64,000 nt of DNA, from positions 44,657,414 to 44,721,413 of the forward strand of contig JACMZG010001914.1 in assembly GCA_018340805.1 (NCBI GenBank). Direction: 5' to 3'. A program made the position numbers and the translations under genes. Source of the stretch: Microvelia longipes. Taxonomy: Eukaryota; Arthropoda; Insecta; Hemiptera; Veliidae. Positions 1 to 11,746 of the stretch are shown here, piece after piece; the stretch's first letter is position 1, and each line of letters starts with the position of its first letter. The notes below the pieces were generated by a model. That model had not been told where the DNA came from and searched no databases. It was given only the letters and a program-made list of their open reading frames with translations.

Positions 1-343
1 ATATAGAGTTATCTTATTATTATTATATTTATCTATCTAACCCCGCTAAGCTGTAGGGACTCCCTTTAGTTTCTCTAGTTTAGTCAGTTACCGTCGTGTA
101 GCCGTTCTATCACGCCCACGCTACCATACCATATTTTATATCGTTCACTCGTTAATATTCGCTACTTTCATATAATTATTCGCGTATCCTTATATATCCT
201 ATGTATCCTTCCTTACCCTACACCACTCTATTTACCCTACCGTTTACGCAATCAGAGGAATCAGCACTTCTTAAAGGTATTTATATTTTGTATACAGTCC
301 TCCTGGGAATATTTTATTATATTTCTGCCGCGCTCTCGCCAGT
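1..343. other. Unassigned AT-rich sequence
   Basis: No coding, RNA or repeat signal could be supported here. It leads directly into the first tandem array. Confidence 0.5.
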
Positions 344-1385
344 TATCAATTATGTTCCTTCTCTATTATGAATTAGGCTTCTTATCTGTATCAATTATGT
401 CCTTCTCTATTTGAATTATTCCTTCTTTATCTGTTATTAATTATGTCTCTCTTATGAATTATGCTTTATCTGTTATCAATTATGCTCCTTCTCTTATCTT
501 CTTAATCTGTTATTGAATTACGTTCTTCTTTATTATGAATTATCCGTCTTATCATGTTATTAATTATGTTCCTTCTCTATTATGAATTATGCTTCTTTAT
601 TTGTTATCCTTCTCTATTATAAATTATGGCTTCTTATCTTTCTTCTCAATTATGCTTCTAATCTGTTCCTTCTCTATTATGAATTATGCTTCTTATCTGT
701 TATCAATTATGTTCCTTCTCTATTATGAATTATCTTGTTTCTGTTATTAATTTCTTCCTTCTCTATTATGAGTTATCTTATGTTATCAATTATGTTCCTT
801 CTCTATTATGAATTATGCTTCTTAGTGTTATCAATTATGCTCCTTCTCTATTATGCTTCTTCTCTGTTATTAATTACGTTCCTTCTTTATTATGAATTAT
901 CCGTCTTATCTGTTATTAATTATGTTCCTTCTCTATTATGAATTATGCTTCTTATGCTGTTTATTTATATACTTCCTGTCTTTATTATGGATTAATGCTT
1001 CTTATCTGTTATTAATTATGTCTTATGAATTATGCTTTCTTAATCTGTTTGAATTACACTCCTTCTCTATTATGAATTATGCTTCTTATCTGTTATCAAT
1101 TATGCTCCTTCTCCATTATGCTTCTTATCTGTTATTAATTACGTTCCTTCTTTATTATGAATTATGTTTCCTTTCTGTTATAAATTATGCTCCTCATTGT
1201 ATCATTGTACTCCCTCTCTGAAATTAATTCCTTCTTTCTGTTATCAATTATGGTCCTTATTGTAATCAATTGTACTCCTCTGAAATTTATTATGCTCCTT
1301 TTCTGTTCTCAATTATGCCACTTCTCCGATATCAATCACACTTCTACTTCGTTATTAATAATACCTCTTATCTGTAACTAATAAT
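344..1385. repeat. Degenerate minisatellite, about 46-bp unit
   Basis: Roughly one kilobase of tandem units built on two alternating phrases, TTCCTTCTCTATTATGAATT and ATGCTTCTTATCTGTTATCA. Units vary by small insertions and deletions, and the last units near 1200-1385 are the most diverged. Open frames across it are low-complexity (Leu/Ser/Tyr) translations of the repeat and are not genes. Confidence 0.85.
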
Positions 1386-2480
1386 GTTGCTTTTGGATAG
1401 TAATATTCACTGATATTTGTTTTCGTTACATGATAAAATATAAACTTCAATAAAATAATAATAATTGGCTTATTGATTTATTTAAAGTTATTTTTAAGAA
1501 CAATAAAAGCTCAGTTGTCTATTTTTGTTCCTTTTCTTCCTTACAATGAAAACAATCTTTTCGCAGTAAAAAATATGAAATATCTTTCAACAACCAACCA
1601 ATAAAAAAACAAAAAAATACGAGATAAAGACCGGAATAAAAATAAAACAAAAACGGTAAAAATAAGAGTAAATAACCCGTAAAATAGAGTGCCTATAAAT
1701 TCCCTTATCTTTTTCTTTATTTTTGTTTACACTAAAAATATTGCGAGCCAAAAATATATAAAATCACCTGTAAAGAAGTGGGTTTAGAGTTTTTATTTGG
1801 TTTAGTATGGTAAAACTGTTTCCTTGATGATAGGAGGAAAAAAAAAGTTTGAGAAAATTCTTTTGATGTTAGGGGGGCAGTTTTTATATCAGTTTTATTT
1901 ATGTTGAGGGGGATTTGAGCTGGATAGGCAGTTTTGAGACGCCCCTTAAGACAAACTCTTTTTTAGGATTGACAATTTCGAGAAACACCCTTTATTTAAG
2001 GAGAAGAAGGACTCCTTCGGAGAAAATCCCCTTATATTTCCCGAGTTTCCACTTAGAGTGGTTGTTTAAGTTTAGAGCTTTCCTTGAAGACGTTTAGACC
2101 TTGCTAATCAAATGGTTCCCTCCTCGAAATCCGAATTACCTCAGGAAATCAACTTCCCTCAGTTGGTCGATGATACAAGGACTTTGTAGCAAAGGGTAGG
2201 AAGGAGGCGAGGGGCAAGGAAGAAGAGGAAAAAGGGGGCGAAGGGCAGACAAGAAGAAAACTAAGTTAAAGTGTATCAACCTTGTCCACTGCCTAAATAA
2301 ACCTCTCCCCTTCGACTTGCAGACTAAACATCTCATTTATATCCCCTTTTAAAAGAAAACCTAATTTTCTTCATTTATAGAAATAAATTAAATTTAGTGA
2401 TGTAACAACTCAAAGTAATAAATCTACAGATTCAATACAACTGCGTCATTGTTTATTTTGCGCAACACTTTATGCTCTCA
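1386..2480. other. Unassigned stretch, no gene seen
   Basis: AT-rich sequence with A-runs around 1440-1660 and a purine-rich part at 2170-2250. The short open frames here have no recognisable motif. Confidence 0.4.
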
Positions 2481-2485
2481 TTAAG

Positions 2486-2700
2486 AGCTAGGGATAAATG
2501 AGGGAAGTAAGTAAGTAAGTAAGGGATAAATGAGTGAAGTAAGTAAGTAAGTGAGTAATAAATGAGTGAAGTAAATAAGTAAGTGATAAATGAGTGAAGT
2601 AAGTAAGTAGGTGAGGGAAAAATGAGTAAAAAAAGAGTGAAGTAAGTAAGTCAATGAGAGAAAAAATGAGTGAATAAGTAAGTGAGAAATAAATGAGTAT
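2486..2700. repeat. Short minisatellite built on GTAAGTAAGT
   Basis: About six imperfect units of roughly 30-35 bp. Each has a GATAAATGAGTGAAGTAAGT core followed by a variable number of AAGT tetramers, so a tetranucleotide microsatellite is nested in a longer period. Confidence 0.8.
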
Positions 2701-2705
2701 AAAAC

Positions 2706-3179
2706 CATGATGTCACAATTTTGTCTTAAAAAGAACTAAACAATTGTCATCATAAAAAATATATTAGAAAATTTACTGGCACGGAATATTTTTTTTTAAT
2801 GTGCGTTTACTTGTTTATCAATTCAATCCTTTAATTAATTATTCTTACAGCATTATTTGAACTCATTTGAAGCTCAATGTATGCTACTTCGAAGCCTATA
2901 TTCTTTGGAAATATCGAAAAAATTAAACACAAGTTTTGACGCTCCTGCGAGAACTGGATAGATAAACAAGAAAGTGCACATTTAAAAAACAAAATAGCAC
3001 GGTTCGCTCACCTTCACGCAAGAATTCTTTTGAAGTTATAAACTATGCGAGGTGATAAAAATGATGGACGATACTAAAACATGCTCAATCCATATGTCTG
3101 ACTTTGTAAGGTTAAGAGTCAAATAACATATTGTATACATAAGTAATTACATTTTAAAGAGAATGTAATACAATATCTC
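2706..3179. other. Unassigned stretch
   Basis: No supported feature; ordinary AT-rich sequence between the tandem repeat and a MITE-like copy. Confidence 0.4.
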
Positions 3180-3445
3180 GTGAATTTTCAAGAATGATAA
3201 TATCTCTATTATACACGGAAATATTATTACTAGAGGAGTCTTATTGGTTGTAAAACATGGAAAAATTAACCTGAACACTTTCGACTAATAACACCATCAA
3301 ATAAACAGTACAAAAATTACATAAATTTATATAATAGGATTTTAAAATACAGTGTAAAAATTAGACCAATTGATTAATCATAACCTTAACTTACTCTTAG
3401 AGGAGGTTTTAATAATGTTTCATAGAGCCTAAAATAGATGTTTCA
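3180..3445 (-). mobile_element. Diverged copy of MITE family M1
   Basis: Shares ordered blocks with the copies at 12.2 and 28.2 kb: an ATATCTCTA-type end, a CTAGAGGAG block, the phrase ATTGATTAATCATAACCTTA, and a TAGAGGAGGTTT...CATAGAGCCT end corresponding to the ACACAGAGCC block of other copies. No coding capacity. The edges are approximate because this copy is old. Confidence 0.6.
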
Positions 3446-3978
3446 ACTAACTTCTATGTTTCTTCTTTTTCTTCACCATAAACACTTATGTATCCATAAG
3501 CAGATAATGATATGGATCATTTTCTGCATCCATAAGCTTACGTTACCAGTTCCAAACTCTCCTTAGGTAATTTATTTTATCTACTCCTTGTATTGTAAGT
3601 TCTACTTACAGTCTTGTTATCTCACACTGTAAATGTACTTTTACTCCCTAGGGAAGAAAAGTGAAAGTGTTACCAATTGACAGACTTTTTTAGCAAAAAT
3701 TTTTAGGAAATTTTTAGGATTTTTTTCGGTGTTATGTTGGTACTACGGGTAGAATATACAATATACACACGCTAATGTTTAAATTACAAATATAGTATTA
3801 CACATTATTCTATTGACAGCTTACAATAAAATAATTTGAAGATAGTGGCTTTATTCTCTCTTCATCAGAGTAATTGACATGGTAAGAATAAACTAAACTA
3901 ACACAATAACAATTAAGGAGCTGAAGAATATATTGATAGTTGTTAGTATTAGTTCTCTAGTCGTAGATAAAATTTAAT

Positions 3979-4211
3979 ATGCAACAAGGGATGAAAGTTT
4001 TCAGCTCTCGTATTATCTCTCTCGTCAAGCCTCGGGAGCCAAAATGCTAGTCAACTCCCTCGGCAAGCCTCGGGAGCTAACTAGTTTATCTCCCTCGGCC
4101 TACCGGCCTCGTGAGCTAATGAAGTTTCTCCTCCTTCGGCGCTGCCTTAGGACGAAACTTTAACTTGAGCTGTAAAACTTACTTTCATCCCTTGTTGCAT
4201 AAATAACTATT
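3979..4211. mobile_element. Foldback element, family F, with GC palindromic core
   Basis: A perfect 19-bp inverted repeat, ATGCAACAAGGGATGAAAG (3979-3997) and its complement (4182-4200), followed by AAATAACTATT. The interior has repeated short palindromic phrases of the type CCTCGGCAAGCCTCGGGAG, very unlike the AT-rich surroundings. The same end (RC: AATAGTTATTTATGC) and a similar core occur at 18.5 kb, and a related end at 7.6 kb. No ORF; the superfamily is not recognised. Confidence 0.75.
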
Positions 4212-5225
4212 GCTGTTTCCTTTTCATGCCTAGTTTTAAAACTACTAATAATTTTTTTGTATTATGTAGTATGTAGTACTAAAGTTTTTGACATGAAATA
4301 AGTATGAAAAACTTTTCAAGCAAATCCTTGGCCATGTGGCTGTTTAAGTTATTAGAATTCAGTTTTTATTCTCAATAACACTATTTTATTTGTTTACAGT
4401 TTATAATTTCTGAAACTTATCCACTTCTTACACTAAGTTGATTGGTTCCCATGCTTGTGATTACTTAGCTAACACAATAGTTCTAAAAAAATACATTGAG
4501 TTTCGAGATATATTTTATGTATCCTCATGAGGAAGTTCATTTTCATTGGGAATAGAACAAGTTATTTTTGTAACCATAAACATCGATTTTTTACATTTAT
4601 CGCTTCCAGCCAGACGGTTTTTATATTTTTTTACCAAAACCATTTGTTCTAATATTAGGTCGGTATAAACAGAGAGATTAGTTTTTAAAATGTATTTCTA
4701 TCATTTGGAACGAATATTTGAATAAAAATTGTCGAAGAAACTGTTTTTCCTTTCTGCGTCATAACGTTTTACTGCTGGTCTTTCCATTATGAATATTTAT
4801 TTTTTTAAAAGTAATTTTTATTTTTTCGTTACTCTTCCATTTAGATTGGTTGTTTATTTTTTCGAAAGGAATTTTATTTAAAAACAACACCAATAAAAAA
4901 ACTAGAGAGTGTAATTTTTCTCAAATGTCTTTTTTTTATGTTTATAGTTTTTCGTAAACGTTTTTTATTTCGTCAAAGCAATAATTTTTTTTAAATATAC
5001 TTAATAATCCAGCACGGGTTACCCCCGGGAATGTCAAGGTTACTAAGGTAGAGTTACTTGGTGCCTCGCTACGTTCAACCACTACGGAGTGGGTAAATCC
5101 GTCACTACTCGGCATGCGAAATTTTTAGTTTATACATGGTGTGGCAAAATTTCGGAAGCGTCTAATTATTTCTGGTAATATATGAATTAAAAATGTCCTT
5201 TGAATCATTTAAAATCCTTTGAAAA
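4212..5225. other. Unassigned stretch
   Basis: AT-rich with T-runs. A GC-richer patch at about 5010-5115 (GGGTTACCCCCGGGAATG to GGCATGCG) could be a degenerate SINE head but lacks a clear A-box/B-box pair. Nothing else supported. Confidence 0.35.
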
Positions 5226-5965
5226 GTCAAACCGTAGCTTGCAGCCATCATCATCAAATCGTAGCTTGCTGCCATCTGCATCAAACTGTGGCTTGCTGTC
5301 ATCTGCATCAAACCGTACTGCAGCCCTCAGCATCAATCGTAGCTTGCTGTCATCTGCATCAAACTGTGGCTTGCTGCCAGTCCACTGTGGTGCTGTCAGC
5401 TGCATCAAACTGTAGCTTGCATCAAAAGCTTGCTGTCATCTGCATCAAACTTGGCTGCTCATCTGCAATCAAACTGTGGCTTGCTGTCATCTGCATCAAA
5501 CCGGCTTGCCATCAGCATCAAAACGTAGCTTGCTGTCATCAAACGTGGCTTGCTGCATCTGCTGTGGCTGCTGCCATCTGCATCAACGTAGCTTGCAGTC
5601 ATGCATCAAATGCTTGCTGTCCATCTGCATCAAATGCTGCTGCCAAACTGTGACTTGCTGCATCTGCATCAACTGTGGCATGCTGTCATCTGCATCAAAC
5701 CGTAGCTTGCAGCCATCAGCATCAAAACGTAGCTTGCTGTCATCTGCATCAAACTGTGGCTTGCTGTCATCTGCATCAAACCGTAGCTTGCAGCCATCAA
5801 ACTGTGGCTTGCCGCATCTGCATCAAACCGTAGCTTGCAGCATCAGCATGTAGCTTTCATCAACGTATCTGCATAAACTGTGGCTTGCTGTCATCTGCAT
5901 CAAACGTAGCTTGCAGCATCTGCATCAAACTGTGGCTTTGCTGCATCAGCTTGCTATCATCTGCA
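5226..5965. repeat. 27-bp minisatellite (CTTGCTGTCATCTGCATCAA core)
   Basis: About 25 tandem copies of a 27-bp unit, with many small internal deletions in the middle third. Because 27 is a multiple of three, several frames stay open on both strands and translate to 9-residue repeats. These frames have no flanking coding signal, so I treat it as non-coding satellite. Confidence 0.9.
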
Positions 5966-7590
5966 TTGCTTCAGGTCTTAGGATTGCACAACTGCACTGT
6001 TTTCTAAACTCCTACTAAATTGTAAACTAAATTGTTTTCTATGCTTTTCCTAATTAATTTAAGGTCTTCAAGCAAAAATAGTTTGAAGTAGTACAAATTG
6101 AGTCACAATCATTAGGCCTGGATCTTCGACAAAAGGCTCCTCCACCTGTAGGGATGTTTTTATTTTAAAATACAAATATTATAATACCATTGTGCACATC
6201 GTTACAATGCGGGATCGTAACGAGACAGAGATGTTTATATTTAAACAAACTTTTCACTATGTTGTCACTATTATATTCTCAAACTATGTTGAGTTTTCTA
6301 TTTAGTTTTTAATGTAAAAGGTCCGAACATTTGACTTCCCCGGGAAACACAACTAGAACAAGGCTAACTAGTGTTACAGGTCCCAAATCTTTAGTCTACA
6401 TACACTGGGATCTGCCATGAAAGCGCATAATTACAGAAAACCAACAGAAAACAAGAGAAACCACTCAGGTTTTCTTAACAATAAATAAAAGCTAAAATAC
6501 CTAGGAGTGACTTAAGAGAGGTCTCGATTTCAGATTTTAATTGATACACTTAGTTTTTCTACACTTGCGGTAACAGGAGAGGGATATTATAACATCGATG
6601 TTAAAGAGAGGCAATTATAAAGGTAGAATTTTAATGAAACAAATGAAATAAAAAGGTACTGATGAAAACACTAAACCTAAAAACTTGCTTCTATAACAAC
6701 ACCAATTAAACGCTAAACCCCAGCCAATTTGACGAATTGAAAACAACCTTTTCTAGAAATAATTTCAATCCATAGCTTCAAAAGTCAAAATTCTATAGAA
6801 CACAACTAGAAATTAAGAACTAAATTTTATTACTTGGAACTAAAATCGTGTAATGGACGATTTTAATTTTTAATTTTAGAACTACCAATGGAATAATTAA
6901 ACGACGATAATAATTGTTATGGTAACGTAAAAAGTTCTTGTTAAGAATAAATTTAAAATTGTTTAAAGATTTTGGAGGATTTTTTACTTTACCTCATTTA
7001 TGATTTACTTCAGGTGCATAGGAAAAGTATTATGTTCGCATTAAACCTTCGTAACTTCATTGATATATGACCAATGGTCAATAAATCTAAACTAAATTTG
7101 TAAAATAAAAAAACTAAACTTAAAAACAAATAAAACTAAACAATAATAAATATATTGCATCCGGCAAGGTAAGAATATGTTCGCTATAAATGACGCTCAT
7201 TAAGTTTTTGATAAGGCTAGATAATAATAAAGGTAAACATTCATTAGATAAATGAACTTGTTTACTATAAAATAAAATAAAATCTAGGTATCTATTTAAA
7301 TAAATAACAGATAACAATAATTTAATATTTAATTTAAATTAGTTTGCATAAATCAAAAGATAAATTGTATTGGTTACGAAATACTGTAATAGTTACAAAT
7401 AAACACTAAAAATACATGTGTGCTATTCTATTAATGCATTTCTCAATAAAAATCCTTAAAACATAATGACTAAAACATAAAATGGTCGAGAATAAACAAA
7501 ATGTCACAACAAAACTAATTCAAATCGTCTCTTGTTGACTCGAAGCTCATAAATAAAGAATTCCGATACTCAGTTGAGCGCATTATCTAA
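5966..7590. other. Unassigned stretch
   Basis: Long AT-rich stretch. The short open frames (for example on the minus strand near 7120-7317) have no recognisable domain. No repeat family from elsewhere in the window was identified here. Confidence 0.35.
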
Positions 7591-7591
7591 T

Positions 7592-7732
7592 AATAGTTAT
7601 TATGCCATAAGGCTGAGAAGTGTGTCTTATGTCACGGCAATTAGATTTACCGACGAGCGAAGCGAGTCGGGAAAAATTGCCAAGACATAAAGACATTCTC
7701 AGCCGGATGGCATACACTATTTTTTTGAGGTA
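7592..7732. mobile_element. Foldback hairpin element, family F relative
   Basis: The whole segment folds as nested inverted repeats: an outer pair TGCCATAAGGCTGAGAA / TTCTCAGCCGGATGGCA, a middle pair TGTCTTATGTC..GGCAATT / AATTGCC..GACATAA, and an inner palindrome CGACGAGCGAAGCGAGTCGG. The outer ends read AATAGTTATTATGC and AATAGTGTATGC, resembling family F. No ORF. Confidence 0.7.
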
Positions 7733-8590
7733 GCACTCATTAAATAAACTGCGCTATATACTTAATTGAAAAAAACAAACAAACGTCTAATTAACTCCAT
7801 ATTATAGTCGTCATTAAATTCATCCATAGCTTCACACTTTTACTCAAAAATGTAAAAGTTTTACAAATAAACACACAAAAATTGACAATTAGAACAACTT
7901 TTAAAAACGAAAAAAAAAATAGTCTACGAACAAAAACAGAAACAAAATGAACGTTTTTAAAGAAACCTCTTTGAAGGTTTTACACAGATAGTTTTTTGAA
8001 CACGCTACATTACAGTAATGGCGGCAATATATGAATTCCTTTTACGTCCTAGGAGTTTTTTTACATTCATTATTGTCCTCGGAGGTGAAAAGTACTAAAT
8101 AACCTCCTATAACAATAATGATTGGCTTCTCATCCTAAAAACGGTCCAATAAAGTGCTCAATTACGTACTACCTCAAAAAAAAATTGTTTTATTTCGTTT
8201 GTTAACTGTTTTGTTATTTTTATTTTTATTTTTTTTTGGCATTAGTCTACTAGGACCATACATCCATGGTATATTTATTTTATACTTTTAAATAATCAAA
8301 ACTGTTTAAAATTTTGATAGGAAAAATGAAATATTTTACTGGTTAAAAGAACTTTTAATATCATGGATTAGTTATTATTAATTATTTACAATCTTAATAA
8401 AAGAAAATTTTCTTTGCTTGGAAATTGTTTATTTTATTTTGGACCTTTGGAAATTTTTTATATTATTTTTAAGATGTTTGATAAAGCCTTATTACTATAA
8501 TAATAATTTAATTTGTTATTATATTACTATTTTGTACTTAATATTGTATGATATATGTATAATTTTAGTTTAAGCTAGATTAAACAAAAA
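7733..8590. other. Unassigned AT-rich stretch, possibly LINE 3' flank
   Basis: AT-rich with A-runs and T-runs. Part of it lies downstream of the minus-strand LINE fragment that ends at 8591 and could include its 3' untranslated region, but no tail or target duplication was found. Confidence 0.35.
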
Positions 8591-9013
8591 CTAAATTTTT
8601 ATTTTTATTTTACAAGAAAAAAAGTAATTTTTTTTGTACACTTCTATTGATTTTGAAGATAACAAGGAGATATAGTTAAATGGTTGAGCGACACTTTTAG
8701 TAACATGTAGTTCATTTAACAATACAGCACGCTCGGCAGAATAGCGAGAACAGTGCATTATTATATGCTCAAGATCCTCAACTGTATGACAAAAAGTGCA
8801 GTTTGGATCGTTTTCTAAATTTATTTTGTTTAAATAAGATTTATAGATACCATGGTTTATACGCAGTCGAATCGTAAATGTTGAAAAATATCTACTTGTA
8901 GTTTGGCCTTTAAACCAAGGAACTTGACCGACGACAGGCTGGTGAGCTGTATAAACTGCCAATAACTGTTTGTTATTGAGCTTAGTCAAGAATCCTGGCA
9001 AATGGTAAAATAA
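8591..9013 (-). pseudogene. C-terminal fragment of a non-LTR retrotransposon ORF2
   Basis: The minus-strand frame is open from a stop at about 9014 to 8591 (137 codons) with no credible ATG start. It is the C-terminal tail that follows the reverse transcriptase or RNase H in many LINE ORF2 proteins. Diagnostic motifs in order: a YFSTFTIRLRINHGIYKSYL helix-rich segment, then the zinc-knuckle-like CTFCHTVEDLEHIIMHC with spaced Cys, Cys, His and Cys, then SRYSAER. Such tails are thought to bind the element RNA or target DNA. The reverse transcriptase and endonuclease parts are missing, so the copy is 5'-truncated or eroded. The exact clade (Jockey, I or CR1-like) is not fixed by this fragment. 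The Lys-rich end may be read-through into the trailing region. Confidence 0.85.
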
Positions 9014-9205
9014 CTATAGTCTAAAATTATGAATATTGAGTTTGGTAAAGCTGTTTCAGTAACTCTGCGTTTTCGGCAGAAAATGTATTACTTAGTTTAG
9101 TGCTGTAGTCGTAAATGTCATTGTTCGTAATATAGTTGTCTTGTATCCTGCGTACATAGATCAGGATCTGGTAGCAGAACAGAGACTACAGAGTCAGTAG
9201 TAGCT

Positions 9206-9306
9206 TATGAATGCCAACTCCTTTAGTAGTAGCCGGCTAATGACATGGTCACTCCGTCAGTAATAGCTGGTTAATGACATGGTCACTCCGTCAGTAATAG
9301 CTCAAT
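9206..9306. repeat. Tandem direct duplication of about 43 bp
   Basis: The phrase GGTTAATGACATGGTCACTC with flanking GTCAGTAATAGC is present twice in tandem (about 9232-9303), with a partial third copy just upstream. Confidence 0.7.
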
Positions 9307-9651
9307 ATTAATGTAAACCAAAAGTGATGCACTTATGGCTTTGCGGACTTAAAAGTAAACCAATGTGATTGGAACATTACTATTTGCTCCTGGGTTACTA
9401 CTTGCTCCAGCTGTCTACTTTAAACATATATAGAGGACTTAATCAAGTCATCGCAAGTTGTAAAGAGTTTTAACTCTACTCATCAGACCTTCCAAGAATA
9501 TGAAAGTGGTAAAAACATGCTTTATGTCATGGAAGAGATCAAGGAGTATTGTGCTACAACAAAACATATTCTCATATTGAAATCAAAACCTAAGTTACTG
9601 AACATGTTAGATGATTTAATGATTTTTTAACTAAAATCATTTAGACGTTCA

Positions 9652-10188
9652 CTTAGAATAATACTATATATAGAAGGAGCACAGGACCGTAAACACAATG
9701 TAATTCCACTGATAACAAGAAAGCCGGTTGACTAGAGCACTTAAGTAATACTGCCAACCTGACAACAAACATTATTTTAAATATGTTGTCATAAATATCT
9801 ATTTATGAAGAAAGATCGTAAAGAACAAATATAATAACTTAAAACAACCTGCTGAGTATTTAAAAAAACTGGTCTTAGATGCAAAAGGGTGGCGGAATAC
9901 AAGAATCTACATTTAGTTGCCGGGACTACTTATATATACTTTAATAAATACTTAAAACTACAATTTTAAAATGCTTTAAATATTGTTATGCACTGATATT
10001 TATATTATCATTTTATGAATAATTAATCATTTAATTAATAATAGAACATAATAATTCAGCAACCGGAATATTGCAACTTTTTTTTAGAAAATTGTATATT
10101 GTAAGGGTGGCAGCATTACGTAGTTGCACCAGTGAACCAGCTTTCGTGTTATCAGTAGTGCTCCTTCTATATATAGTATTATTCTAAG
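9652..10188 (+). mobile_element. MITE M2 copy 1 (537 bp, long TIRs, 8-bp TSD)
   Basis: Bounded by inverted ends CTTAGAATAATACTATATAT, with TIR similarity running inward through GAAGGAGCAC, AAGCCGGTT and a GCACTTAAGTAAT-type block, roughly 75-100 bp with gaps. The flanks GACGTTCA (9644-9651) and GTCGTACA (10189-10196) match at 6 of 8 positions, consistent with an old 8-bp TSD. A second, inverted copy lies at 16678-17220 with a perfect 8-bp TSD. No ORF. The TSD length points to hAT, P or a similar superfamily, but the terminal bases are not classic hAT, so I leave it unclassified. Confidence 0.9.
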
Positions 10189-10844
10189 GTCGTACATTAG
10201 CAGAACTAGATAAGTTTTTAAAAAGTATCTTTACTATAGATCTCAAAATAACTGAAAGACCAGAATAATATCACTCATAACATCACCCTAATCTCAGGCT
10301 TTATAAAGCAATGTAAAGTCATAAAGCAGTCGATATTACAGCTTTACTAGAAGAAATGATTAATTCTAGAGATGTGGAAATCTTTCACACTAATACCAAC
10401 TCAATATTTTCCCATGTTCCTCAAGATTTTCTTTCTAATGCTGGATAATATGAGAAATTTTCATTTTCGATATTTTCATAATAACTACAGACGCACATGA
10501 AGTCCCGTATCTGTGGATATTTACGATGTTTAATATGCTTTATGTTATATTTATAAAGGTCTTTTTTAAAATGTAAAATAATGAATTATTTTATTTTACG
10601 AAGTATAAATGTAATTCTACATTACCTACCATTTATCTTTCTGTGGTTCTTATCTATCGTTTCTCTGACCTTTTCTATTTTACTAGATTTAAGAAAATAC
10701 CAACCTGTAACAGAAAAAAGTAAATATTAGATTATAAATAATCACTTGCACAGGGAATTGTGTTAAAATCATTTGGCGAAGAGTTGCTTGGTAAGACGCA
10801 TTATTGCATCTTCTACCAAGCATCTCAAACATTGCAAACAGGGA

Positions 10845-11416
10845 AGAGTCATCCGTGGTGTGGCCAATACACTGAATGAATGGACTTTAGTCATGGGTCA
10901 CAATCCCAGCACGGGCCCTCTAGGATTTTTTATGAGGGGGATAAAAAATTCTGCATACCACGTCCTTCAGAAGGGACGTTAAAGCCGGTGGTCTCGAGCC
11001 TGTGCCGTTGTCAGGGTACTCGTTAAAGATCCCTACCCTAAATGAAAGTGGGATATTGTAGCAACAAAATTTTTAGGACCTCATTGTAGATTCATTATAA
11101 TACTTATACTGTTTCTGCCTAAGTAGTTTTAAAGCTGTGTGAAGGTTGGTTTAACACTAGGGCACGTGTTGTTCCAGTTTTCACTATACCTATAAGAATC
11201 AGTGAAAATGATGTATGATTGCCTTAAAAAGCATGAGAGGAAACCAATAGAAATTCACGCTCTTCTGTCTAGATAGATGAAACCAGAACCTACACTTGAA
11301 ATTAAAAGGAGTAGAACACATCTTAGGGAAGCTGGCAAAAAAGGGCTCAACAACGTGACCTACTTGCCTGGTAGTTACAACCACTCCCTCCATATGACTA
11401 CTACTACTACTACTAC
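10845..11416 (+). mobile_element. SINE-A, complete copy with extra central segment
   Basis: Flanked by a perfect 13-bp TSD, TTGCAAACAGGGA, at 10832-10844 and 11417-11429. It starts with a degraded tRNA-like head (CATCCGTGGTGTGG... and a GGGTCACAATCCC B-box) and continues through a body shared with 37726-38124. It ends in the tail block AGCTGGCAAAAAAGGGCTCA, GTGACCTACTTGCCTGG and a (CTA)n repeat. Compared with the 38-kb copy it carries about 163 extra bases at about 10928-11090, including AGAAGGGACGTTAAAGCC and CGTTAAAGATCCC. Not protein-coding. Confidence 0.9.
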
Positions 11417-11499
11417 TTGCAAACAGGGACCCGGCGAACACCTTGACAGACCGTGATCACAGACAGATCACTTTGGAAATCCATTCATTTGAGTTATCA

Positions 11500-11725
11500 C
11501 CCACTTTTTCACGACACCTGGCGGGAACAACCTCGAGTGGGTAGTAGCAAAACGTTTACACTAAAGTGTTTTCTAAAGTTGGCGATAAGTTTATCTAAAC
11601 AAATAACTTTATATAAAACTGAGAGCGTAACCTGGGATGCGAAGCCCCCAGACCGCCGTTGGTGTTCAAAGGTCAGTGTAAAGACTAACGCCTTAACGAC
11701 CTCGCCGGCACGGAGCGGTCCATTT
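11500..11725 (-). mobile_element. Old SINE-B copy
   Basis: On the minus strand it reads a tRNA-like head with an A-box-like GAGGTCGTTAAGGCG and a B-box GGGGCTTCGCATCCC. These are followed by CGCCAACTTTA and CTACCCACTCGAGGTTGTTC, matching the body of the SINE-B copies at 33.7, 42.6 and 43.7 kb. The tail side is diverged and no TSD was found, so the edges are approximate. Confidence 0.75.
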
Positions 11726-11746
11726 AACACATACTATAGTAAATAA

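Noticed and set aside
735..1381. Leu/Tyr-rich open frames resembling membrane proteins
   Set aside because: Pure consequence of the T-rich 46-bp tandem repeat.
5200..5853. Overlapping open frames of 70-144 codons on both strands
   Set aside because: They are translations of a 27-bp satellite whose period is a multiple of three; no start context, signal or domain.
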